Shown here in pieces: positions 1-7,633 of a stretch of 19,238 nt of DNA. The notes below the pieces were generated by a model, which did not search any database, was not told the DNA's origin, and saw only the letters and a program-made list of their open reading frames with translations. The position numbers and the translations under genes were made by a program. Position 1 is the first letter of the stretch, and each line of letters opens with the position of its first letter. This DNA is from Caldilineaceae bacterium (GTDB lineage Bacteria > Chloroflexota > Anaerolineae > Caldilineales > Caldilineaceae). The DNA is taken from positions 1 through 19,238 of the forward strand of contig JAHBVH010000111.1 in the NCBI GenBank assembly GCA_019637645.1. The letters run 5' to 3'.

Positions 1-764
1 ATGTTGCGGGCACAAGCGTCAATTGGAACGATGGCAACAAGGTGAGCCGCTTTACGGAGAGTACCTGGCGGCAACAGGTGATCTGGAACTTCTATGAGGC
101 GACCACCATCGAGCTGGGGAGCCGCAACTTTATGGGCGCGCTCTTGGCACCGCTGGCCACGGTCAAGGCAAGTGGTAACATTGATGGTTCGGCAGCCGTG
201 CGCTCCCTAAGCACCACCGCCGAATTGCACCAACCCGAGTTTTCCGGCACCTTTTCTGCTCTCTGCCCCGCCACGCCAACCGCCACGGCCACACAAACTG
301 CCACGCGTACACCTAGTGCAACGCCAACGGGGACGAGTACGGCAACACGCACCGCGACCCATACACCCGTGCCGCCCACAGCGACGGCGACGAACACCGC
401 CACGCGTACGCCGACCAATACGCCTTTGCCCATAACCGATCTAACCGTGGTCAAATATAGCGCGCCCAATCCGGTCGTCGCCGGCACACTGCTGACCTAT
501 ACGATCAGGGTCACCAACAGCGGGCCTAGCCCAGCCACGGCAGTCGTGGTGACAGACACCTTGCCGGTCGAAGTCGCCTTCCAATCGGCTACCATTGGCT
601 GTAGCTACACCGACCGCGTCGTGACCTGCGCGTTAGGCACACTACCGGCTGGCACAACCAGGCAGATCACCATTGTGGTCATCGTTGATCCCGCGCTGAC
701 CGAGCGGATGCGCCCACGACAATCCAAGATTGGGACGCGGATGAACGCGGATTTGCGCGGATAG
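1..764 (+). CDS. Choice-of-anchor A / DUF11 surface protein, C-terminal part (5' partial, 3' end disrupted)
   Basis: The frame is already open at base 3, so the gene starts before the window; the GTG at 42 is only an internal codon. The first ~75 residues match the end of a choice-of-anchor A domain (VIWNFYEATT, then GALLAPLATV, then ELHQPEFSGTF). A Thr/Ala/Pro-rich linker follows at about bases 270-435. Next comes a DUF11-type Ig-like domain at about 440-705, with TYTIRVTNSGPSPA, TDTLP and a close Cys pair (GCSYTDRVVTC). Such proteins are secreted and usually act at the cell surface. After VDPALTE near base 705 the DUF11 pattern stops: the expected last strand is missing and is replaced by about 19 residues coded by a repeat-like sequence. 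The TAG stop lies at the edge of a perfect inverted repeat. No sorting signal or membrane anchor is visible. The domain calls are fairly sure; the truncation is my inference. Confidence 0.8.
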   Translation, partial: VAGTSVNWNDGNKVSRFTESTWRQQVIWNFYEATTIELGSRNFMGALLAPLATVKASGNIDGSAAVRSLSTTAELHQPEFSGTFSALCPATPTATATQTATRTPSATPTGTSTATRTATHTPVPPTATATNTATRTPTNTPLPITDLTVVKYSAPNPVVAGTLLTYTIRVTNSGPSPATAVVVTDTLPVEVAFQSATIGCSYTDRVVTCALGTLPAGTTRQITIVVIVDPALTERMRPRQSKIGTRMNADLRG

Positions 765-790
765 AGAATCAATCCGCGCAAATCCGCGTT
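744..790. repeat. Perfect 19-bp inverted repeat between convergent genes
   Basis: Bases 744-762 (AACGCGGATTTGCGCGGAT) are exactly complementary to 772-790, with a 9-base loop. A partial extra copy of the GACGCGGATGA-type unit sits just before at 734-743. The repeat lies between the 3' ends of two convergent genes, and its left arm contributes the first base of the upstream TAG stop. No T-tract follows either arm, so it is not a typical Rho-independent terminator, though it could fold strongly in RNA from either strand. It looks like a copy of a dispersed palindromic element. Confidence 0.85.
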
Positions 791-834
791 CCAGCTTCTT
801 AGCAACTTCAGCCGTACAGCGACGGTACGCGCGG

Positions 835-1806
835 TTATTTGCGCTCGTCGGTGCGGTCGGTGGCGGGGGGTGGTTCGTAGGAGAGGGCGGAAATTTCGGC
901 CCGCCATTCTGGGGTCATAGCAAGGTTGCTGGCCGCCAGCGAGCCTTCTAACTGATTTAGATTGCGTGCGCCAATAATCGGCGCGGTAATGGCGGGGTGG
1001 TGCATTACCCAAGCTACCGCCAAAGTGGCGGGGTGAATGTCCCGTTCTTTGGCATAAGCCGTAAAGCGCTCGGCAACTTCGTAGTACAGATCCTCACCAT
1101 AGCGTTTGGCATACATTTGATTCTGAATCAAACGGCCACTGTTGGGCTTGCTACTGGTGCCATACTTGCCACTCAACAAGCCACCGCCCAGGGGGCTATA
1201 GGGAATCACCCCCACCTGTTCCGCAAGCGCAAAGGGCAAAATTTCAACTTCGGCTTGGCGTTTGGTCAGGTTATACATGGGCTGAATACATTCAAAGCGC
1301 GCCAACCCAGCGCGTGCCGAAATGCCGTGGGCTTTGGCGATCTGCCAGGCAGCCCAGTTACTAACACCCAAGTAGAGCACTTTCCCCTGTTGCACCAACG
1401 CGTCCAAGGCGCGTAGCACTTCATCCACGGGCGTATCTGGATCGAAGTGGTGGACAAAGAGGAGATCGAGGCGGTCGGTTTTCAACCGGCGCAGGCTCGC
1501 TTCGACTTGGAGCATAATATGGCGGCGGGATAGCCCGCGATCATTGATCCCCTTGCCCATCGGCGAGCAGACTTTGGAGGTGATCACCAATTCATTGCGT
1601 TCGGCAGCCATCAAGCGGCCTAGAATTTCTTCCGAGCGCCCGCCTTCATAGGAATTAGCGCAATCAAAGAAATTAATCCCCATGTCGCGGCAGCGTTTGA
1701 ACATCGCCGCCGCCGTGGCTTCATCGGCATCACCGCCAAAGGACATGGTGCCAAAACAGAGACGGGAGACTTTCACCCCGGTGCGGCCTAGAATCCGATA
1801 GTCCAT
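835..1806 (-). CDS. Aldo/keto reductase
   Basis: This 323-residue protein has the normal length for an NADPH-dependent aldo/keto reductase. These are (beta/alpha)8-barrel enzymes that reduce aldehydes and ketones in the cytoplasm. It opens with MDYRILGRTGVKVSRLCFGT, typical of the bacterial family. The catalytic tetrad is visible: D48 (FFDCANSY), Y53, K78 (ITSK) and H119 (LLFVHH). The cofactor-binding end is also present (IIGARNLNQLEGSL). I chose the ATG at 1806 over the upstream GTG at 1827, because AAGGAG at 1819-1824 serves as the ribosome binding site and the longer form would run through it. The spacing of 12 bases is rather long. The gene is divergent from the biotin ligase. The substrate cannot be told from sequence. 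Confidence 0.95.
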   Translation of the reverse strand: MDYRILGRTGVKVSRLCFGTMSFGGDADEATAAAMFKRCRDMGINFFDCANSYEGGRSEEILGRLMAAERNELVITSKVCSPMGKGINDRGLSRRHIMLQVEASLRRLKTDRLDLLFVHHFDPDTPVDEVLRALDALVQQGKVLYLGVSNWAAWQIAKAHGISARAGLARFECIQPMYNLTKRQAEVEILPFALAEQVGVIPYSPLGGGLLSGKYGTSSKPNSGRLIQNQMYAKRYGEDLYYEVAERFTAYAKERDIHPATLAVAWVMHHPAITAPIIGARNLNQLEGSLAASNLAMTPEWRAEISALSYEPPPATDRTDERK

Positions 1807-1864
1807 GATAGTTGTTTTCTCCTTCACCTTCGCTGGTTGGAACTTTCGCTGAAAGGGGTGGATC

Positions 1865-1882
1865 GCCTATCGCGTGATAGGC
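1865..1882. promoter_or_regulatory. Short dyad in the divergent promoter region
   Basis: GCCTATC (1865-1871) and GATAGGC (1876-1882) form a 7-bp dyad around a 4-base centre. It lies between the divergent reductase and biotin-ligase genes, just upstream of a -10-like box. It could be an operator for either gene, but this is inferred from position and symmetry only. Confidence 0.35.
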
Positions 1883-1902
1883 ACGTTGACCTCGTGAGGT
1901 AT

Positions 1903-1908
1903 TATAAT
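1903..1908 (+). promoter_or_regulatory. Candidate -10 box for the biotin ligase gene
   Basis: TATAAT matches the sigma-70 -10 consensus exactly and lies 39 bases before the chosen ATG. The best upstream TTGACC (1886-1891) is only 11 bases away, too close for a normal -35. There is no good hexamer at 17 bases, so the promoter call rests on the -10 alone. Confidence 0.4.
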
Positions 1909-1946
1909 GGCTTTATCGTAAAATTCCATCATTGATAAGGCGAACT

Positions 1947-2816
1947 ATGTTACTTGAACAGGAACGGATTCACGCGCAACTGGCCGATTGCCCCATTGGT
2001 CACACCCTCTTTTATTACGAAAGTATCCCTAGCACCATGCCCATTGCCAACCAGCTGGCAGCAGATCCCACCGTGCGGAGCGGGGCCATGGTGATCGCCG
2101 AAGAGCAAACGGCGGGGCGGGGCCGTCTTCAACGGCGCTGGGAAACTCCTTTGGGCGATGCCCTCTTGGTCAGTTTTATCTTCAAAGCCCCCTTTCGCGT
2201 GCCGCCAACGCACTTTTCCATGCTCGCCGGGTTGGCGATCCAGCAAGGGCTGGCCGCTTATCTGCCACCCCTTGCCCCCTACTTGGGGCTCAAGTGGCCC
2301 AACGATCTCCTTCTAGGCACCAGTTGGGCCACGGCGGGCAAAATGGTCGGCATTTTGATCGAAGCGGTCTACCGCGGTGATCAAGCCGTCGCCGTGATCG
2401 TGGGCTGTGGGCTGAATGTTATGCAATCAGCAACCGCCTTGCCCCAGACACCCCCTGGCGCACCCCCAGCCACCAGTCTGCGACACTTTCTGGACCATCA
2501 ACCAACCTTGGCGGCCCAGTGTCCGCCGCTCAATCGCACCGATCTGCTGGTAGCCATCTGTCGCACCTGGGCGCAGATCTACCTAGACCCAGCCCTGACA
2601 CCGGCCCTCCTCCAACAACGCTGGGCGCAACAGCTCTGGACCTTGCAACAGACCGTGGTTGTCCAGACCACGGCGGCTGACGGCACCGCGACTCCCCTCA
2701 CCGGGCGGGCGATCGCGGTCACCGCCGACGGGCAGTTGGTTGTCGAAAGTGCCAACGGTGAACGGCATTCTTTTGCCGCTGGCGATGTGTCGCTGCGCCT
2801 GCCTGATCGAACGTGA
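1947..2816 (+). CDS. birA: Biotin--[acetyl-CoA-carboxylase] ligase (group I, no DNA-binding domain)
   Basis: The protein joins biotin, through biotinyl-5'-AMP, to the lysine of biotin carboxyl carrier domains in the cytoplasm. It has 289 residues. Visible motifs are the N-terminal ST motif (29-30, with Met where Asn is usual), QTAGRGR at 54-60 (biotin/ATP loop), KWPND at 116-120 and GKMVGILIE at 131-139 with the conserved Lys. A C-terminal SH3-like domain follows from about residue 235. There is no N-terminal helix-turn-helix, so unlike E. coli BirA it should not act as a repressor. I chose the ATG at 1947 because AAGG lies 6 bases upstream; a TTG at 1932 would add five residues. It is a single gene, divergent from the aldo/keto reductase. 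The family is certain from the motif set. Confidence 0.95.
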   Translation: MLLEQERIHAQLADCPIGHTLFYYESIPSTMPIANQLAADPTVRSGAMVIAEEQTAGRGRLQRRWETPLGDALLVSFIFKAPFRVPPTHFSMLAGLAIQQGLAAYLPPLAPYLGLKWPNDLLLGTSWATAGKMVGILIEAVYRGDQAVAVIVGCGLNVMQSATALPQTPPGAPPATSLRHFLDHQPTLAAQCPPLNRTDLLVAICRTWAQIYLDPALTPALLQQRWAQQLWTLQQTVVVQTTAADGTATPLTGRAIAVTADGQLVVESANGERHSFAAGDVSLRLPDRT

Positions 2817-2833
2817 GCGCAGCGCATAATTGT

Positions 2834-2860
2834 TTGAAAGCGCTGACCATGTATTATACT
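2834..2860 (+). promoter_or_regulatory. Candidate promoter of the surface-protein gene run
   Basis: TTGAAA (2834-2839) and TATACT (2855-2860) each match sigma-70 hexamers at 5 of 6 positions, but the spacer is 15 bases rather than 17. Transcription would start near 2867, before the ATG at 2893. That makes it a reasonable promoter for the packed run through 8532. Confidence 0.4.
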
Positions 2861-2892
2861 TGCACGAGAAGTGGCCGCTTGATCAGCGCGCA

Positions 2893-3456
2893 ATGAATTG
2901 GGACAGCGCGCCCATGGCAGATAGAGGGGGGAGCTTGAAGCAGCACTTGCGCAAAGCGGAGAAGCGCTACCGACATCCACTGGGGTCGTCATGGGGGTCG
3001 TCATGGGGGTCGCCATGGTTAGCAGCGATCATGCCATATTTTTTGAGCGGTTGTATGGTGTTCGTATTGCTCCTGAGCCTGCTAGACAGCACACCTGTGC
3101 TTGCTCGCTATCCGTTGCGCGACACCAATCAGGTGTTGCCCTTTTCCCCCTTGACCACCACGGTCACTTCGACGCAAAGCGCGATCACACCAACTTTACC
3201 CCTCACCGCTGCGCTGTTGGTGACCAGCCCGCTGGTTGTCGATGCGGTTGCCCCCACGGTAACCTTGACATCGCCTCTAACAATACCTTTGACATCGCCT
3301 TTGGCAGTACCTTTGACATCATCTTTGACTATAACGCAGCCGACTGTGCCGGTGGTCGAATTTGTCAATCGGGGGCAGACGAGCTTGCTGTTGGTCAGCG
3401 CGGTCTTTGGTGGATTGTTATTGGTCGCGGCGCTCGTACTTGGCCGCTCACGGTAA
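2893..3456 (+). CDS. Hypothetical Thr/Ser/Pro-rich membrane protein with two transmembrane segments
   Basis: I do not recognise this family. From the ATG at 2893 it has 187 residues. A basic N-terminus is followed by a hydrophobic segment at about 43-65, with a possible signal peptidase site after PVLA (residue 71). A Thr/Ser/Pro/Leu-rich segment spans about 80-155, and a second hydrophobic helix at 162-184 ends in GRSR. This fits an extracytoplasmic low-complexity stalk held by a C-terminal anchor. Residues 31-42 are a GSSW/GSSW/GSPW repeat, and an 8-residue TLTSPLTI-type repeat occurs three times further on. The start is uncertain: TTG 2830, ATG 2914 and TTG 2935 are in frame and none has a good ribosome site. 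ATG 2893 lies just behind a promoter-like site. The next gene is also membrane-anchored and Thr/Pro-rich, so the two may work together. Confidence 0.55.
   Translation: MNWDSAPMADRGGSLKQHLRKAEKRYRHPLGSSWGSSWGSPWLAAIMPYFLSGCMVFVLLLSLLDSTPVLARYPLRDTNQVLPFSPLTTTVTSTQSAITPTLPLTAALLVTSPLVVDAVAPTVTLTSPLTIPLTSPLAVPLTSSLTITQPTVPVVEFVNRGQTSLLLVSAVFGGLLLVAALVLGRSR
2982..3017 (+). repeat. 12-bp tandem repeat, three copies
   Basis: GGGGTCGTCATG occurs at 2982-2993 and 2994-3005, and with one change (GGGGTCGCCATG) at 3006-3017. It codes for GSSW, GSSW, GSPW in the hypothetical membrane protein, just before its first hydrophobic segment. Copy number may vary between strains by slippage. Confidence 0.9.
3262..3333 (+). 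repeat. 24-bp tandem repeat, three degenerate copies
   Basis: Units 3262-3285, 3286-3309 and 3310-3333 share a CCTTTGACATCGCCT-like core. They code for the 8-residue repeats TLTSPLTI, PLTSPLAV and PLTSSLTI in the extracytoplasmic stalk of the hypothetical membrane protein. In-frame units of this kind suggest stalk length changes by slippage or recombination. Confidence 0.85.
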
Positions 3457-3497
3457 GCCCCCTGTGTATTTGGCAGGAGACAGGATCAAGGCAGGCA

Positions 3498-5963
3498 ATG
3501 CAGGAACAAGGGATACGGCTACATAACCCGATTGGGGCGTTTCTGCTGGCGCTTGCCCTCCTTACGGGCTTGCTCTGGGGATTGACTACTCACCCCCTCG
3601 GCGCACCAGTGGCAGCCCAAGCCGAGCGTGCGTTGGCTGACGCCAGCATAGAAGTGCGTCAAACGGTCGGCACCGCCTTGGGCATCTGCGCACCAACCCA
3701 GGCCATCGCCGTCTTGTCAGGAACGCCTGTCTACTATTGTGTAACGATCCGCAACAACGGGACAACGACCCTCACACGGCATACGTTGCAATATGCCAAT
3801 AATGCTCCGGCAACTATTACGCTGACGATTCCCCCTGGCGATGTGGGCGCGATTACGTCTAATCTGTTAAACGCCAGCCCCAATCCACTGAGCCAAGCCG
3901 CGACCAACGTTCCAACCCATACCATCACCGTGACTTCGACTGACACGAGTGGGGAGCTTGCCGTTGGCGAGGCGACGGCCTATGTGGAAGTAGGCACGGC
4001 CAGCCTACAAGTTGTCACCACCGTGGGCCGTACCACCGATCCAGCGCCCTGCCCCACCACCACGGCCCTGGCTGTGCCCGCCAACACGCCAGTCAAATAT
4101 TGTATCACCGTCCGCAACACTGGTACCCTGCCTTTGATTCGCCATCACCTACGGGTCCCCTTGTTTGGCGTCGATGTGCCCTCTTTTGAACTCGATGAAC
4201 CTATTCCGGCCAATCAATCGTTAGTCATTACGAATAGCTTGAGCGCGTTAGGCATTGCACAGCGGTTAATCTATACCGTTACCGATGAGATTGCCAACAC
4301 AGCTATTTTTACCGCCTATACAGCGCATGGGGTGGCGGCCACCGGGCAAGCCAGCGCGGTTGCCTTGATTGGGCAGACCAGCACAACGCTGACCGATACC
4401 CTCAGCGCCGATGCGGCCCAATGTGGAACGGTGACAACCTTGGATATTACGAGTGGGCGACCCGTCTATCATTGTTTGCGGCTGCGCAATACCGGCACGC
4501 TAACCTTCACTCAGCATACGATCCAATGGCAGCAATCGTCGTCTTCCGCGCTCTTGGTCAACCGTACCATTACCGAGACCTTGCCACCGGGACAATCTTT
4601 ATTGATCACGACCAGCAAGGTGGCTGAATTAGGCCAAGCCAATGTGACCGTAGGGGTTACGCACATCTTTACCATCACCTCGCAGAGTAGCACGAACGTA
4701 ACAGCAGTGGCGCGCGCTCAGTCGCGGGTAAATGTAGGCACCCAGCTATTAGCTGTCAATAAATATGCGACGACAGAGCGCACCGGGTGTGTCCATGCGG
4801 CGCCCCTAAATATTATTGCCAATCAAGATTTCTACTATTGTCTGGTGCTGGTCAATAACGGACAAGTTCCCCTTGTCCGCCATGCCTTTGGCGAAAGCTC
4901 GGTGATTAATACCAGTGGGGCCTTTACCTACACCATCGCGCCGGGGCAACGGATCACCTTGACCAATTACTTTTTGACGAGTACCTTAGGCTTGCCCGCG
5001 CTGTTGGGGCCGTTTCGGGCCAACAGCAGTTTCTCGGGCGCGATGACCGTCAATGCCTATTCCAACGCCAATGTACCCGTTTCCCAATCGGTTGGCTTTC
5101 AAGTCAATGTGACCGCGCTCACAGCCACCCCAACAACGCCACCGACGGGCATCCCGACCTTTACGCCGACCATCACGCCCACGCCGACACCCTCGCCGAC
5201 CATCCCGCCCACACCGACCCCCTCACCGGTTGTGGTCTCGTTTCAACCAACCCCGACCCAACCCTTTGCCATCAACGCCGTGACAACCCCCACGCCGGCC
5301 TTTATTGCCGGGGCGGCACCAGTGGCGACCGATGCCTTTGGTCAGCCGATCTCTCCCCTAGAGATGCCGACGGTCGATATCGCGAGTACCGTTTTTGCCC
5401 TCACCGTCGAAGCCGCTGCGACCCAGACAACGATGGCCTTCATGCAACCCGTTGTGTTAGAAACGCCAACGTTCAGCCTAACCGATACGCCCACCGTGTT
5501 GTCACCCCTCGCGACTTCGCCACTGCCCACCCCCACCCCGTTGCCCATTGGCGTTACCCCCTTCGCTACAGTCGATGCGATGACGGGTTATCTCGCCATA
5601 ACAGCCCAAGTCTTTCAAGTATCGACGGCGACGCTGGGGTGGATCTGGTTTGCCATTGGCTCTGTGATCTTCTTTGCAACGGCTGGCCTGTTTGCCGGAT
5701 TCAGCTGGCATGCCCGTCGTCGCCGACAGCAGTTGCTTTTTGAAATGGCAGGCACGATGGAGGAAGAGAATGTTTTGGTAGCCGAGCCGCTCCCACCGGC
5801 TCGGCCAGAAGCCTTTTCCCCAAGGCGCGCTTCGGCACCAGATTTCTATCGCACCCAGTCGGCGTCCACCCCGCCCCCGGCTGCCCAACCGCCAACCACT
5901 CAACCGCCTACCTCCTCGGCCCCCCCCGATGATGAGGAGTACTGGCCGCCTTCGCTACGCTAA
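3498..5963 (+). CDS. Large membrane-anchored surface protein with four C-X16-C Ig-like repeats and a Thr/Pro stalk
   Basis: This 821-residue protein has an N-terminal signal segment (about 12-30, ending near VAAQA). Four repeats of about 122 residues follow. Each has a Cys pair exactly 17 residues apart (C64/C81, C185/C202, C309/C326, C431/C448), the second followed by a strand of the type ITVRNTG. That strand recalls DUF11 and related Ig-like folds (YTIxVxNxG), so each pair is probably a disulfide. A Thr/Pro-rich stalk begins near 540, a transmembrane helix lies at about 712-735, RRRR follows, and a Pro-rich acidic tail of about 80 residues should be cytoplasmic. I chose the ATG at 3498 because AAGG lies 6 bases upstream and the signal segment starts there. 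The same frame is open upstream to 2991, but that part has no protein-like features. Its TAA overlaps the next ATG by one base. Exact function is unknown; adhesion or envelope structure is a guess. Confidence 0.85.
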   Translation: MQEQGIRLHNPIGAFLLALALLTGLLWGLTTHPLGAPVAAQAERALADASIEVRQTVGTALGICAPTQAIAVLSGTPVYYCVTIRNNGTTTLTRHTLQYANNAPATITLTIPPGDVGAITSNLLNASPNPLSQAATNVPTHTITVTSTDTSGELAVGEATAYVEVGTASLQVVTTVGRTTDPAPCPTTTALAVPANTPVKYCITVRNTGTLPLIRHHLRVPLFGVDVPSFELDEPIPANQSLVITNSLSALGIAQRLIYTVTDEIANTAIFTAYTAHGVAATGQASAVALIGQTSTTLTDTLSADAAQCGTVTTLDITSGRPVYHCLRLRNTGTLTFTQHTIQWQQSSSSALLVNRTITETLPPGQSLLITTSKVAELGQANVTVGVTHIFTITSQSSTNVTAVARAQSRVNVGTQLLAVNKYATTERTGCVHAAPLNIIANQDFYYCLVLVNNGQVPLVRHAFGESSVINTSGAFTYTIAPGQRITLTNYFLTSTLGLPALLGPFRANSSFSGAMTVNAYSNANVPVSQSVGFQVNVTALTATPTTPPTGIPTFTPTITPTPTPSPTIPPTPTPSPVVVSFQPTPTQPFAINAVTTPTPAFIAGAAPVATDAFGQPISPLEMPTVDIASTVFALTVEAAATQTTMAFMQPVVLETPTFSLTDTPTVLSPLATSPLPTPTPLPIGVTPFATVDAMTGYLAITAQVFQVSTATLGWIWFAIGSVIFFATAGLFAGFSWHARRRRQQLLFEMAGTMEEENVLVAEPLPPARPEAFSPRRASAPDFYRTQSASTPPPAAQPPTTQPPTSSAPPDDEEYWPPSLR

Positions 5964-7633
5964 TGATGATCTATCAACGTCTTTTTCTCTTACTATTGAT
6001 TTTGGCTGCCTTTGCCTGGCGCGTCAACGGGCTCACCTATCAAAGCCTCTGGCGCGATGAAGTAGACGCCATCTATTTTGCCCTGCGCGATCTCCCCGAT
6101 ACGCTGGCTATGTTTGGAGCAATGGCCCAAAATGGCGCGCTCTACTTCCTCTCCTTGCGCGGCTGGTTCTACCTAGTCGGCGCAACCGAATTTGCCCTGC
6201 GCTATGTTTCGGTGCTGGCCGGGACACTCGCCATTCCGTTGACTTGGCAAGTGGCCCGCCGCCTCTGTGCCACTGATCGCACAGCGGCAGCGCCCTACAC
6301 ACCAGGCGCGCTGACCGCGCAGAGCATCACACCCCTGCTGGCCGCCCTGCTCTTGGCGGTGAATCCCTATCAACTCTGGTATGCCCAAGAGGGTAAAATG
6401 TATGCGCTGGTCATTGTCCTGACCCTCTTTGCCCACTGGTGTTGGCTCACCGGCATGACCAAAGGCGGACGCCGGATTTGGCTTCTCTACCTAGGCACGG
6501 TGAGCATCTGCCTCTATATTCATCTGCTGACTTTGATCATCATCCCGCTCCATCTCTGCTGGTTTTTGCTGGCGTGGCCGCATAGCCGACGGCACTGGCG
6601 GGGCTACGGTTTTGCCCTGGCGGGGTTGACCTTGCCCTATCTGCCCTTTGTCTGGTGGCAATGGGCGATGCTAGTCTCGCCCCAGAAACTAAGTGGCTTT
6701 ACTTTCACGCCACTGTCAGAGATGTTGCGCACGATCCTCATGAACCACAGCAACGGGCTGTTGCCACCACCACCGTTCTTGCGCCTCTTGCCCATCTTTT
6801 TTCTAGGCGTCGTTGGTTTGGTGCTAGGGCCTGGGGTTATCGCCGAATTGCAACGACGACGGGCAATGGCTAGTGTAACCGGCACAGTGACAACCACCAG
6901 CGTGACAACCGACGCGGGCCAACCGGATCCTACGCCAGCCCCCACCGATGTGGCCGACCTGGGCGTATGGCGGCGCTATGGCTTTTTGGTAAGTTGGTTG
7001 CTGCTGCCCATTGCGGCCATCTACCTCATCAGTTTGCGCCAGCCTGTCTTTACGGATCGCTACATTATTTGGATCGCCCCTGCCGCGATGATTTTATTGG
7101 CGCTCGGCGTCCAGGCCCTCTACCAAAACAGTGGCCGCCTAGCCCTGCCCTTAGTCATGATCCTGCTGATCTATACACTTGGCTTTTGGCTCCAAATGGG
7201 TTGGCGGCAAAAACACGAGGTGATCAAATATGATCTTCGTAGCGCGATTCACTATATCGCGGAACGGCGCGACCCAGCCACGTTGCTGATCTTACAGATT
7301 CCCCATCTAGAATTTAGCTACCGCTACTACACGAGCGATTACCAGACCGGACTCTTTGCCCGGAGCGATGCGCCTTTGGGTTGGTGGGTGGGCGGCCTGT
7401 GGACCAATGGCGACCTCCCCGATGACCAGGCGCGCGCCCTTGCCGACCAAGAGATGCAACAGATCACCGCGGGTGTACAAGAGCTTTGGGTGCTAAGTAG
7501 TGAAGTCGAGATGTGGGACACGCGTCATCTCATGAACGAGTGGCTCACGACCCATGGTCGTGTGGTGGCAGGGGCAGAATTTCATGGCGTCCATGCCCGC
7601 CACTATCTACTGGAGAGAGGAGAGCAACCTTGA
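5963..7633 (+). CDS. Polytopic membrane glycosyltransferase, GT39 / PMT-2-like
   Basis: This 556-residue protein has about ten or more hydrophobic segments. After the first one it carries a WRDEVDA motif at about 30-36. An acidic DE pair in the first external loop is typical of GT39/ArnT-type enzymes, which move sugars from polyprenyl-phosphate donors to proteins or lipids outside the membrane. A polar Thr/Pro-rich loop near residues 290-330 separates two membrane blocks, and a soluble C-terminal domain of about 130 residues follows. Its ATG overlaps the TAA of the preceding gene (TAATG), so the two are probably coupled in translation. The preceding proteins are rich in Thr and Pro outside the membrane and are attractive acceptors, but this is inference. 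The superfamily is fairly sure; donor and acceptor are unknown. Confidence 0.85.
   Translation: MMIYQRLFLLLLILAAFAWRVNGLTYQSLWRDEVDAIYFALRDLPDTLAMFGAMAQNGALYFLSLRGWFYLVGATEFALRYVSVLAGTLAIPLTWQVARRLCATDRTAAAPYTPGALTAQSITPLLAALLLAVNPYQLWYAQEGKMYALVIVLTLFAHWCWLTGMTKGGRRIWLLYLGTVSICLYIHLLTLIIIPLHLCWFLLAWPHSRRHWRGYGFALAGLTLPYLPFVWWQWAMLVSPQKLSGFTFTPLSEMLRTILMNHSNGLLPPPPFLRLLPIFFLGVVGLVLGPGVIAELQRRRAMASVTGTVTTTSVTTDAGQPDPTPAPTDVADLGVWRRYGFLVSWLLLPIAAIYLISLRQPVFTDRYIIWIAPAAMILLALGVQALYQNSGRLALPLVMILLIYTLGFWLQMGWRQKHEVIKYDLRSAIHYIAERRDPATLLILQIPHLEFSYRYYTSDYQTGLFARSDAPLGWWVGGLWTNGDLPDDQARALADQEMQQITAGVQELWVLSSEVEMWDTRHLMNEWLTTHGRVVAGAEFHGVHARHYLLERGEQP

Noticed and set aside
997..1416. Plus-strand open frame inside the aldo/keto reductase
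   Set aside because: The minus-strand frame has the full catalytic tetrad and family sequence; the plus frame is its shadow.
2991..3497. Upstream extension of the large surface protein (169 extra residues in the same open frame)
   Set aside because: It overlaps the hypothetical membrane protein gene in another frame and has Cys/His-rich, low-order sequence with no signal segment. The true signal peptide and ribosome site are at 3498.
7513..7629. 39-codon N-terminal extension of the patatin gene
   Set aside because: It lies wholly within the glycosyltransferase gene and shows no patatin-like sequence; TTG 7630 has a strong ribosome site.
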